Assembly (NCBI GenBank): GCA_963835735.1
Contig: CAWIGP010000005.1
Span: forward strand, 310,001-374,000
DNA: 64,000 nt
Reading direction: 5' to 3'
Source: DASQMT01 sp963835735
Lineage (GTDB): Bacteria; Actinomycetota; Thermoleophilia; Solirubrobacterales; Solirubrobacteraceae
The notes under the pieces: model-generated
Seen by the model: only the letters and a program-made list of their open reading frames with translations
The model's database searches: none
What the model was told of the DNA's origin: nothing
Translations under genes and position numbers: made by a program
Part shown: piece after piece, positions 7,459-16,749 of the stretch
Layout of the letters: each line of letters starts with the position of its first letter
Numbering within the stretch: position 1 is the first letter of the stretch

Positions 7459-8454
7459 CTAAAGCTGATCGGCGAGCTGGGCGCGCAGGAACCTCACCAG
7501 CTCGGGGAACTCCAGATCCGTCGAGAACCCGGCCGCGCGGCGGTGGCCGCCGCCCCCGAGCGCCCGTGCGATCGCAGACACGTCGATGCGGTCGTCGGTC
7601 GCCCGCAGCGAGACCTTGCGCCGCGTCGCCGCGCCGTCCGAGAGCAGCTCGCGCACGAGTCCGGCGACCGCGGTGCCCTCGACCGAGCGCAGGTGGTCGA
7701 CGACCCCCTCCGAGTAGCTCTCGTCCGCGCCGGTGACGGCGTAGTCCTCGCGCGTGAGCTGGGTGACGGTCAGCAGCCCGCCGTCGAACCGCTCGACGGC
7801 GCACAGGCCGCGCGCGAGCAGCTCGAGCTTGCCCTGCGGCACGCCCTCGTACAGGCGGCGGTAGATCGCGTGCACGTCGATCCCGGCACCGATCAGCTCG
7901 GCCGCCATCTCGTGCGCGCGCGAACCGGTGTTCTCGTACATGAACCGCCCGGTGTCGGTGACCAGCCCGACGTAGAGCGCCTCGGCGATCGGCTGCGTCA
8001 GCTCGACGCCGAGCCCGCGCATCAGGTCCCAGATCACCTCGGCCGTGCACGACGCCTCCGGCACCACGTGGTCGACGGTCCCGAACCGCGTGTTGTCGTG
8101 GTGGTGGTCGATGTTGAGGATCCGCCCGGCGTGCTTGAGCTCCTCGGCCGGGTTGCGCTCGATGTTGCCGCAGTCGAGGAACACGACCGTGCGCTCGTCG
8201 ACGTCGTCGGGCACCGACGTGACGAGCTTCGGCAGCTCGATGAAGCGGTACTCGTACGGCAGTGGGAACTCCTCCGCCGCCATGAACGAGACGGCGTCCT
8301 TGCCCATCGCGTCCAGCACCTGCTGCATCGCGGCGAGCGAGCCGAGCGCGTCGCCGTCGGGGTGCTCGTGCGTGGTGAGCACGAAGCGCTCGCCGTCGCG
8401 CAGCGCGTCGAGCACCAGCTTGCGCGAGGAGGCCACGCCGTTCTGGACGGTCAC
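7459..8454 (-). CDS. nrnA: DHH-family bifunctional oligoribonuclease/PAP phosphatase
   Basis: Hydrolyses nano-RNA and 3'-phosphoadenosine 5'-phosphate in NrnA relatives. It has the N-terminal metal motif HPDGDALGSL (about residues 32-41), the DHH motif in NIDHHHDNTRFG (about 117), and the C-terminal DHHA1 glycine loop ALGGGGHRRAAG. Length is 331 residues, normal. Its start overlaps the rbfA stop by 4 bp. This gene is commonly placed between rbfA and truB in Gram-positive bacteria and actinobacteria. Confidence 0.93.
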   Translation of the reverse strand: MTVQNGVASSRKLVLDALRDGERFVLTTHEHPDGDALGSLAAMQQVLDAMGKDAVSFMAAEEFPLPYEYRFIELPKLVTSVPDDVDERTVVFLDCGNIERNPAEELKHAGRILNIDHHHDNTRFGTVDHVVPEASCTAEVIWDLMRGLGVELTQPIAEALYVGLVTDTGRFMYENTGSRAHEMAAELIGAGIDVHAIYRRLYEGVPQGKLELLARGLCAVERFDGGLLTVTQLTREDYAVTGADESYSEGVVDHLRSVEGTAVAGLVRELLSDGAATRRKVSLRATDDRIDVSAIARALGGGGHRRAAGFSTDLEFPELVRFLRAQLADQL

Positions 8455-8795
8455 TTCCCCGCCTCCCGATCGATCAGCTCGGCGATCCGCATGCCGCGCT
8501 CGGTGGTGTCGTCGTAGACGAACTCCAGCGTCGGGGTGTGCTTGAGGCGCAGCTCGCGGGCAACCGCACGCTGCAGGATTCCATGGGCCGACTGGAGTCC
8601 CTGCATCGATCGCCGGCGCACGCCTTCGGCTCCGAGGACGGACACGAAGACGCGGGCGCGTCGCAGGTCGGGAGTCGTCTCGACGGCGGTCACGGTGACG
8701 AATCCGATCCGTGGATCCTTGACGTTCTGGGATATCGCGTCGGACAGGACTTCGCGGACGGCCTCGTCCACCCGGCGCATGCGATCGCTGGTCAC
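8451..8795 (-). CDS. rbfA: 30S ribosome-binding factor A
   Basis: Late-stage 30S maturation factor with a KH-like fold, 114 residues. The family signature includes SDRMRRVDEAVREVLSDAIS at the N-terminus, DPRIGFVTVTAVETTPDLRRARVFVSV in the middle and RLKHTPTLEFVYDDTTERGMRI near the end. The GTG at 8795 was preferred to a longer start at 8819 because it overlaps the upstream stop codon as GTGA, the pattern used across this operon. Confidence 0.93.
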   Translation of the reverse strand: MTSDRMRRVDEAVREVLSDAISQNVKDPRIGFVTVTAVETTPDLRRARVFVSVLGAEGVRRRSMQGLQSAHGILQRAVARELRLKHTPTLEFVYDDTTERGMRIAELIDREAGK

Positions 8796-9112
8796 CCTAG
8801 CGCGTCCAGGTCGCTCCACGAGGCCAGCCGCCGCTCCACCCGGACGCCCTGCGGGAAGCGGGCATCCAGCGCGCGCTCGATCGCGTCCGCGGCCGCATCG
8901 CAGCGCGCGACCGAGCCGCCGCTGAGTGCGACCGCGAGCGTCGCGCGCTGCCAGGAATCCTGGTGCGCGACCTCCGCGACGGAGGCGCCCATCCGCTGGC
9001 GCAGATGGGCCTTGACGCTGTTGAGCTCGGCACGTTTGGCCTTCAGCGAGCCGCTGTCGGGGAAGAAGAGATGCACCTGCATGAGTACGACGTACGACCG
9101 TTCCGCGGACAC
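8792..9112 (-). CDS. DUF503 (YlxP-like) protein
   Basis: Small protein of 106 residues in the DUF503/YlxP family, found between infB and rbfA in many Gram-positive bacteria and actinobacteria. Typical features are the VHLFFPDSGSLKAKRAELNSV core, where SLK.KR is the hallmark, and VAEVAHQDSWQRATLAVAL. The function is not established; a role in ribosome or RNA metabolism is inferred from context. A downstream ATG at 9082 is an alternative start. It begins 10 bp after infB. Confidence 0.88.
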   Translation of the reverse strand: MSAERSYVVLMQVHLFFPDSGSLKAKRAELNSVKAHLRQRMGASVAEVAHQDSWQRATLAVALSGGSVARCDAAADAIERALDARFPQGVRVERRLASWSDLDALG

Positions 9113-9122
9113 CGGAACGGAT

Positions 9123-11431
<2,309 letters not shown>

Positions 11432-11459
<28 letters not shown>

Positions 11460-11677
11460 GTGTGAATGAAGTCTACGGTCTCTTGGGGGATGGACACCGG
11501 AGCCCGGAAGGCCCGGTTGAACCCGTGTCTGGCGACTGCGGTCTCCCAGCAGTCCTGGGTCTCGTGCAGCCAGGCGCCGCGACCGGCGAGCCTGGTCTTG
11601 GGGTCGGGCACGAGCGCCCCGTCTACGTTAGCGAAGCGGCGCAGCCGCGCACGGGGTGCGGACTGACCGCACCCCAC
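11432..11677 (-). CDS. YlxR-family (DUF448) RNA-binding protein
   Basis: Small predicted nucleic-acid-binding protein, 81 residues from a GTG at 11677. The family core is visible: VGCGQSAPRARLRRF, DPKTRLAGRGAWLHETQDCWETAVARHGFNRAF. In most members the N-terminus reads C-V-x-C; here the codons just upstream in frame read R-T-C, so the first Cys falls outside the GTG start and no ATG, GTG or TTG is available further upstream. Either an atypical start is used or the N-terminus has diverged. The gene sits between nusA (10-bp gap) and infB, its standard place. Confidence 0.82.
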
Positions 11678-11687
11678 GCACGTACGT

Positions 11688-12962
11688 TCAGGCCTGCCCG
11701 ACGACGTCGGTGTCCTTGCTGGCGAGCGCCTGGTGGGCGTCGAGCCCGCAGTAGCGCGAGCCCGGCAGCGCCGCGTTCGGGCAGCGCCGGCCGTTGCCGA
11801 GGATCGCCGCGCAGCGGCCGCCGGCCTCCTCCTCCTCGTAGTCGGAGTCCTGCTCCTCCTTGGCGAACTCGGTCTCGGAGCGGATGTCGACGCGCCAGCC
11901 GGTCAGCCGCGCGGCGAGCCGCGCGTTCTGCCCCTCGCGACCGATCGCCAGCGACAGCTGGTCGTCGGGCACGATCACGGTCGCCTGACGGTTCTCGTCG
12001 TCGACGAGCACCTCGCGCACGCGCGCGGGGCTGAGCGCCTTGGCGACGAACCGGGCCGGCTCGTCGTTGTACGGGATGATGTCGATCTTCTCGCCGCGCA
12101 GCTCGGATACGACCATGCGCACGCGCGAGCCGCGCGGGCCCACACAAGCGCCGACCGGGTCGACGCCGTCGGCATGGGAGACGACGGCGATCTTCGAGCG
12201 GTAGCCCGGTTCGCGCGCGACGTTGGTGATCTCGACGAGCCCGTCGGCGATCTCGGGCACCTCGAGCTCGAACAGCTTCTTGATCAGCTCCGGGTCGCGG
12301 CGCGACACGATGATGCTCGGCCCGCGGGTCGAGGAGGAGACCTCCTTGATCACCGCCTTGACGCGCTGGGAGTGGTCGTAGCGCTCGCCGTCGACCTGCT
12401 CGGACTTCGGCAGCAGCGCCTCGACGCGCTCGCGCAGCTGCACGAGCGTGTAGCGCGAGTCCGACTGCTGGACGATGCCGGTGATCAGCTCGCCGACGCG
12501 GTCCTGGTACTCCTCGAACATCATGTCGCGCTCGGCCTCGCGGATCCGCTGCAGGATGACCTGCTTGGCGGTCTGCGCGGCGATCCGGCCGAAGTCGTCG
12601 GGCGTGACGTCGCGCTTCTGGATCTGGTCCTCGAACTCGGCCAGGCGCGTCGGCGCGATCTCCGGCGCCTCGGGGATGATGACCTCGCCGGTCTCGGGAT
12701 CGACCCGCCGCTCGAGCTCGCCGGTCGCCTGCTCCTCGGCCTCGTCGAGCAGCTGGTCCTCGAGCTCCTCAGGCAGGATCAGCTCCTCCACCCGATACTC
12801 GCCCAGGTCGGGATCGAGGTGCACGCGCGCGTAGCGCACGGCGCCGGGCTGCTTCTTGTAAGCCGACAGCAGCGCGTCTTCCAGGGCAGTGATGAGCTTC
12901 TCTTCGGAGATGCCCTTCTCCCGGGCGAGGGCGCGGACGGCTTCGACGATCTCTTGTGACAT
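11688..12962 (-). CDS. nusA: Transcription factor NusA with zinc-knuckle tail
   Basis: RNA polymerase-binding elongation, pausing and antitermination factor, 424 residues. It shows the N-terminal domain (ALAREKGISEEKLITALEDALLSAYKK), an S1 domain, and two KH domains (VGACVGPRGSRVRMVVSELRGEKIDI and LAIGREGQNARLAARLTGWRVDI). After an acidic linker (about residues 375-385) the C-terminus carries Cys/His residues in the pattern CAAILGNGRRC, CPNAALPGSRYC and a following His (about residues 390-412). This resembles a small zinc-knuckle motif and is not part of canonical NusA. It starts 4 bp after rimP. Confidence 0.97.
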   Translation of the reverse strand: MSQEIVEAVRALAREKGISEEKLITALEDALLSAYKKQPGAVRYARVHLDPDLGEYRVEELILPEELEDQLLDEAEEQATGELERRVDPETGEVIIPEAPEIAPTRLAEFEDQIQKRDVTPDDFGRIAAQTAKQVILQRIREAERDMMFEEYQDRVGELITGIVQQSDSRYTLVQLRERVEALLPKSEQVDGERYDHSQRVKAVIKEVSSSTRGPSIIVSRRDPELIKKLFELEVPEIADGLVEITNVAREPGYRSKIAVVSHADGVDPVGACVGPRGSRVRMVVSELRGEKIDIIPYNDEPARFVAKALSPARVREVLVDDENRQATVIVPDDQLSLAIGREGQNARLAARLTGWRVDIRSETEFAKEEQDSDYEEEEAGGRCAAILGNGRRCPNAALPGSRYCGLDAHQALASKDTDVVGQA

Positions 12963-12966
12963 CGCT

Positions 12967-13383
12967 CTAGTCCCCCACGAGGTTCGATCTTTGAATGTCG
13001 GCGTAGGCGATTGACACCACGCCGGTGTCGGCGGCCACGGTCACGCCGTCGTCGGTGGCGCCCAGCAGCTCGCCGGTGAAGCTGGCATGACCGTCATGGC
13101 GGGCGCGCGTGCGCACGCGCGCGCGACGGCCGAGGTAACGGCGGAAGTGGTCGGGCTTGGACAGCGGCCGCTCGGGGCCGGGCGAGGAGACCTCCAGCGC
13201 GTAGCGCTCGCGCACCTCCGGCAGGAGGTTGGTGACCCGCTCGCAGAGCTCGAGCGTGACGCCCTTCGGATGGTCGATGAACAAGCGCACCAGCTTGCCG
13301 CCCACCACTTCGGCGAGCAGCACTTCCACCTCCGGCTCCGTCTCCGCCAGCCGGGCCTCGATGTCCGCCTGTATTGCGCTCAT
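12967..13383 (-). CDS. rimP: Ribosome maturation factor RimP
   Basis: 30S assembly factor of 138 residues with an N-terminal alpha/beta domain and a C-terminal SH3-like domain. Recognisable stretches are VVGGKLVRLFIDHPKGVTLELCERVT, YALEVSSPGPERPLSKPDHFRRYLG (the SSPG.dRpL signature) and FTGELLGATDDGVTVAAD. It heads the nusA operon. A purine-rich sequence (GAGAGAAG) lies just before the ATG. The start is only about 18 bases after the T-tract of a terminator hairpin, so expression may be set by read-through. Confidence 0.95.
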   Translation of the reverse strand: MSAIQADIEARLAETEPEVEVLLAEVVGGKLVRLFIDHPKGVTLELCERVTNLLPEVRERYALEVSSPGPERPLSKPDHFRRYLGRRARVRTRARHDGHASFTGELLGATDDGVTVAADTGVVSIAYADIQRSNLVGD

Positions 13384-13401
13384 GATTCTTCTCTCTCCAA
13401 C

Positions 13402-13426
13402 AAAAAAGCGGGCGAGCGCCCGCTTT
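13402..13426 (-). terminator. Terminator/attenuator hairpin before rimP
   Basis: A perfect 9-bp stem (AAAGCGGGC, GAGC loop on the plus strand, GCCCGCTTT) is followed on the minus strand by a run of six T's (13407-13402). It ends transcription arriving from the TPR gene or from the promoter at 13463-13491. Because only about 18 bases separate the T-tract from the rimP ATG, no separate promoter fits downstream. Read-through is therefore needed for rimP-nusA-infB expression from this side. Confidence 0.8.
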
Positions 13427-13462
13427 CAAAAACACGGCCGTAGCCGCGAAAGCTGTCCGGAC

Positions 13463-13491
13463 ACCCTAGCACCGGGGCCGGTGTGCGTCAC
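13463..13491 (-). promoter_or_regulatory. Candidate promoter of rimP-nusA operon
   Basis: On the minus strand GTGACG (13491-13486) and TAGGGT (13468-13463) are separated by 17 bases. The -35 overlaps the stop codon of the TPR gene. The expected start near 13456 would give a leader of about 70 bases that contains the terminator hairpin. Confidence 0.5.
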
Positions 13492-13850
13492 GCCGTGGCA
13501 GCGCGGGCCCGGTCGCGGTAGATCCGGTAGTCGCGCCGGTCGGGGCGGAGGTTCGCGGCGAGCACGAGCGGCTTGCGCGCATCGGCCGGACGGCCGCATT
13601 CCAGCAGCGCGCGTCCGAGGCAGAACAGCGCGTAGTCGTTCGTCGGCGCGCGCTCGACGACCGCCTGGAACTCGACGGCGGCTTCCTCGTACTGGCGCGA
13701 GCGGAAGTACGCGCGCCCGAGCGCCTCGCGGATCGAAGTCTTCTCCGGCTCCAGCTTCGCCGCCTTGCCGAGCGGCACGGTCGCCTGGTGGAACTCGCCG
13801 GCCTCGAGCAGTTCGGTGCCCCGTGTGAACAGCTCGTAGACGTCCTCCAT
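13488..13850 (-). CDS. Tetratricopeptide repeat protein
   Basis: Cytoplasmic protein of 120 residues made of about three TPR-like helix pairs: ELFTRGTELLEAGEFHQATVPLGKAAKLEP, REALGRAYFRSRQYEEAAVEFQAVVERAP and DYALFCLGRALLECGRPADARKPLVLAANLRP. Such repeats mediate protein contacts; the partner is unknown. It starts 11 bp after the ACT-domain gene and is probably in its transcript. A strong terminator lies about 60 bp after its stop. Confidence 0.8.
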   Translation of the reverse strand: MEDVYELFTRGTELLEAGEFHQATVPLGKAAKLEPEKTSIREALGRAYFRSRQYEEAAVEFQAVVERAPTNDYALFCLGRALLECGRPADARKPLVLAANLRPDRRDYRIYRDRARAATA

Positions 13851-13861
13851 GCGAATCCAGT

Positions 13862-14111
13862 TTAGGCCTGTTGGCCACCCCGCAGCTCAGCGACGTCACG
13901 GACCTCCACGAGCGCGCCGAGCCGTTCGGCGAGCCCGCGCCCGTGGCGCTCGTCGACGGTCAGCTCCATGTCCAGCCGCGCCCAGCCCAGCATGACGGGA
14001 GCGGCCGTAGTGGAGGCTGACGACGTCGGCGCGCCGGCGCAGGCACAGGCCGGTCACGCGCAGGAGGGTCTCGGGCCGGTCGTCGACCAGGAGCGAGAAG
14101 CGGCGGGTCAT
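13862..14111 (-). pseudogene. ACT-domain protein (IlvM/IlvN-like), single frameshift
   Basis: Small ACT-domain regulatory protein of about 82 residues when one extra base is ignored. The first part (start 14111) is MTRRFSLLVDDRPETLLRVTGLCLRRRADVVSLHYGRS. The second, in the next frame, is VMLGWARLDMELTVDERHGRGLAERLGALVEVRDVAELR. The layout resembles the small regulatory subunit of acetolactate synthase, especially the short IlvM type (ETL.RV..., ELTV). The switch is at a GGG run (plus strand 13997-13999); with two bases the frame is continuous. An AAGGGAG ribosome binding site lies 6 bases before the ATG, inside a hairpin loop. No large acetolactate synthase subunit is adjacent, so the partner would be elsewhere. 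Other ACT-regulated enzymes are possible. Confidence 0.7.
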
Positions 14112-14134
14112 GTGGGACTCCCTTCTGGTCCCAC
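14112..14134 (-). promoter_or_regulatory. Hairpin holding the ACT-gene ribosome binding site
   Basis: A perfect 7-bp stem (GTGGGAC / GTCCCAC) has a 9-base loop that contains the AAGGGAG Shine-Dalgarno sequence. The 3' arm ends directly at the ATG at 14111. It could control translation of the ACT-domain gene. Confidence 0.5.
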
Positions 14135-14165
14135 TCGAGCCCGGAGGTGCGCGTCGCCACCCACG

Positions 14166-14190
14166 GTCCGTGTCGGACCGTCGTGGGCCT
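14166..14190 (-). promoter_or_regulatory. Stem-loop between leader peptide and ACT gene
   Basis: On the minus strand CCCAC-GAC-GGTCCG pairs with CGGACCGTGGG around a 3-base loop; a 3-base bulge interrupts the stem. It lies after the stop of the Ile-rich leader peptide, where an attenuator or anti-attenuator stem would be expected. Confidence 0.4.
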
Positions 14191-14215
14191 GCGGCGCGCG
14201 GTGCGAGCCCAGGCC

Positions 14216-14296
14216 CTAGGTGGCAATGGCGATGATGTGGCAGGGGGACACGATCGAGCTGCTGCGGAGCGCTTCGAACGTGGCCGTGCCGGGCAT
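14216..14296 (-). CDS. Putative Ile-rich leader peptide
   Basis: Open frame of 26 codons starting at ATG 14296 and ending in TAG, giving MPGTATFEALRSSSIVSPCH followed by IIAIAT. Four of its Ile codons and one Val codon fall in the last twelve positions, as in ribosome-mediated attenuators of branched-chain amino acid genes. A TACCAT box ends 8 bases before the ATG and no Shine-Dalgarno is present, so the mRNA may be leaderless. It precedes an ACT-domain gene with stem-loops between. The call rests on composition and position only. Confidence 0.5.
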   Translation of the reverse strand: MPGTATFEALRSSSIVSPCHIIAIAT

Positions 14297-14304
14297 CGCC
14301 GCGG

Positions 14305-14310
14305 ATGGTA
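14305..14310 (-). promoter_or_regulatory. -10 box before Ile-rich leader peptide
   Basis: TACCAT on the minus strand is 8 bases from the ATG of the leader peptide. A TTGACG occurs further upstream (14341-14336) but 25 bases away, too far for a normal -35. Confidence 0.4.
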
Positions 14311-14328
14311 CACGCCGCGTTGCACCCT

Positions 14329-14488
14329 CGGCGAACGTCAACTGCGGCAGTGAGGGAGCGGGTTCGGCCGGTCCGCGGCACGCGGGGCGGATGAGTAACG
14401 CATAGCGCAGATCCGCCCGCCCCGACGTCGAAATTCGCGCGCCGCGACCGAGTCCCTCGCCCTCAATGCCCGCAGTTGACGTTCGCCG
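14329..14488. repeat. Long imperfect inverted repeat (about 160 bp)
   Basis: The outer arms are identical for 19 bases (CCGCAGTTGACGTTCGCCG at 14470-14488 and its complement at 14329-14347). Pairing continues inward with mismatches through GCAGTGAGGGAGCGGG against the complement of CTCGCCCTCAATGC. A central hairpin is formed by GGGCGGAT and ATCCGCCC. The element begins 6 bp past the transglutaminase stop and ends just before the ACT-gene leader. It could be a folded 3' UTR/terminator or a miniature inverted-repeat element; no target-site duplication is obvious. Confidence 0.75.
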
Positions 14489-14493
14489 GCAGC

Positions 14494-16672
14494 TCAGGCG
14501 CGGCCACGCCGCGGCGGGAGCGCCCACCACGCGCGGAGGAATCCCGCGTCGCGGGCGAGCGCCGCGCGCAGGCCGCGCCGCTGCTCGGAAGTCGGCGACG
14601 CGGCGCGGCCCGAGTAGCGCTCCTCGCGCAGCGCGCGCACGTAGCCCGCCGCGCCGGGCCAGCCCGAGAACCGGTGCTCGAAGCTCGACAGCGTCATGCC
14701 GGGGCCGCGCTCGTAGCGCGCGCGGCGCAGCGCGCGCTCGAACTCGGCCATCGAGCGCAGCGCGGGAGGCGGCCGGCGCCGCCGGCGGCGCCGCTCGAGC
14801 AGCGTGCCGCCGCCCAGCACGAGCGCCGCGAGGACGCCGAGCACGATCCACGTGCCCGTGCCCGTTCCCTCCTCCTGAGCCAGCGCGCGGTTGCTCTCGA
14901 GGTCGCTGAGGCGCTCACCGCCGAGGTCCGGCGCGGTCGGATTGCGGCCGTTCGGCAGCGCCGAATCGCCGTCGCCGGGCTGCGCCCGGGGCGGCGCCGC
15001 CGCCGGAGTCGGGTCGCGGGTGACCCAGCCGTAGCCCGGGAACCAGACCTCGACCCAGGAATGGGCGTCGAGGTCGCGCACCACGTACTCCTTCTGCTTG
15101 TCGTCGAACGCGCCCGACGTGAACCCGGTCGCGACCCGCGCGGGGATGCCGCCCATCCGCAGCAGCAGCGCCTCGCCGCCGGAGAACTGCTGGCAGAAGC
15201 CGGTCTTGGCGTCGAGCAGGAATCCCGCGAGGCTGCCGGCCGCCGGCGGCGGCCGCTCGGAGTAGGCGAAGCCGTCGCCGAGGTAGCGCCTCGACGCGCT
15301 CGATGTACTCCAGCGGCGTGTCGGTGCCCTGCTTGAGCCGCTGCGCGAGCTCCGACACCCGCCCGAGCTCGCTGCGCTCGAGCAGCGTCGCCGCCGGGAC
15401 CCCGTCGGCATCGCCCGCGTCGTCGAGCTCGGGCGCCCCGCCGGTGCCGAACGCCGGCCAGGTGACGCGCTCGGTGCTCGTCACGCCGCCCTGCGCCGGG
15501 TCGAGCTCGACCGGCACGAACAGCGTGGTGTACGCCCGGAGCCAGTCCTCGTAGTCGTTGCCGGCGTCGCGTAGCTGGCGCTCGGTCGGCTGTGGCGTGT
15601 AGACGTCGGCCTCGTAGGAGTCGCCGCGGCCCAGCCCACTTGCGGCCCCGAACACTCCGCCGCCCAGTGGGTAGCCGTCCTCGCCGCGCACGCTGGTGGC
15701 GATCCCGGCGGTCACGAACGAGTCGGTCCGCAGGTTGCGCAGCGTGACCTCGATCTCCTGCATCCAGCGCCGGCGGCTGGCGACGTCGTCGCCCAGCTGT
15801 GCGGTCGCGCGCTCGCCGCTGTTGCGCGGATCGCGGCGCCACGTATGCCCGTCGAAGATGTCGAGGTCGCTCGCCTTCCAATAGGCCGGGAATCGCGCCC
15901 TCACGCGCAGCAGCTCGCGCCCGTCCCGTGGCCAGTCGAGCGGGCTGTAGTCGTGGTCCCAGCTGAAGGTCACGGAGCGGGTGCCGGCGGTCTCCAGCGC
16001 CCAGCTCTCGTAGTCCCACCACGGCTCGCGCCCGTCGAGCAGCGGCGCAGCGATCAGCGCCACGATCGCGGCCGCCACCACTGCGACGCCGGCCGCCGGG
16101 ACGTCGCGCACGCGCAGCTTCTCGACCCGCAGGAACGCGACCATGAGCAGCGCCAGCAGCGCGCCGCGGAGGAACTCGCCCTCGAAGTCGAGCACGACGG
16201 CGGGCACCGCGTACAGCGTCACGAGCGCGAGCAGCGCGGCGACCGGGAAGCCGGTGCGTCCGCGGCGCGGCCAGAACGCCAGCAGCGCAGCGACCACGGC
16301 GAGCAGCGTGCCACCCGTGCCGATCACCATCCGGACCCACTCGTCCAGGCCGCGGTACGGCACGCGCACGCCGGGCAGCGCCTCGATCCCGCGGCCCACG
16401 CCGCCGATCACGTCGCTCCAGCGATCCGGGCGCAGCTGCTCGTCGGCGAGCCCGCCGGCCAGCAGCGCGAGCGCTATGGCGGCGATCGCGACGAGCGCGG
16501 CAGCGATCTGGCGCAGCGCACCCGGCAGCCGCGCGGCGCCGAGCAGGCCGAGCACGACGAGCACGACGATGCCGACCGCCTGCCAGGCGCGGCCGGACGC
16601 GGTCGGCTCCAACAGCCACATCCAGTGCAGTCCGGCGAACGCGGCGAACGCCACCAGCACCAGCCCGCGCAC
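14494..16672 (-). pseudogene. Membrane transglutaminase-like protein, single frameshift
   Basis: TgpA-type protein with several N-terminal membrane helices (LVLVAFAAFAGLHWMWLLEP, AVGIVVLVVLGLLGAARL, IAAALVAIAAIALALLAGGLA and more), an extracytoplasmic domain and a transglutaminase core. The core shows the catalytic Cys in KTGFCQQFSGGEALLLRMGGIPARV, His in LDAHSWVEVW and Asp in YGWVTRDPTP. A C-terminal membrane helix (TWIVLGVLAALVLGGGTLL) and a DUF4129-like tail follow. The frame changes near 15284-15292, between EYIERVEA and YLGDGFAYSE, by one extra base. The start is uncertain: GTG 16672 is given, but an earlier non-ATG start overlapping the DUF58 stop is possible. It forms the usual trio with DUF58 and MoxR genes. 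Confidence 0.82.
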
Positions 16673-16749
16673 GGGCGCCAGCGGCAGCGCGGGGCCGCCC
16701 GCCGCGTCCTCGCGCAGCGCCGGGACCGGCGGGCGTGCCGCGAGCGTGC

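Noticed and set aside
14112..14160. TGGGACC beside the ACT-gene ribosome binding site as a T-box element
   Set aside because: The T-box core would read TGGNACCGCG; only the first seven bases fit and no stem I or specifier loop could be traced. A leader-peptide mechanism fits better.
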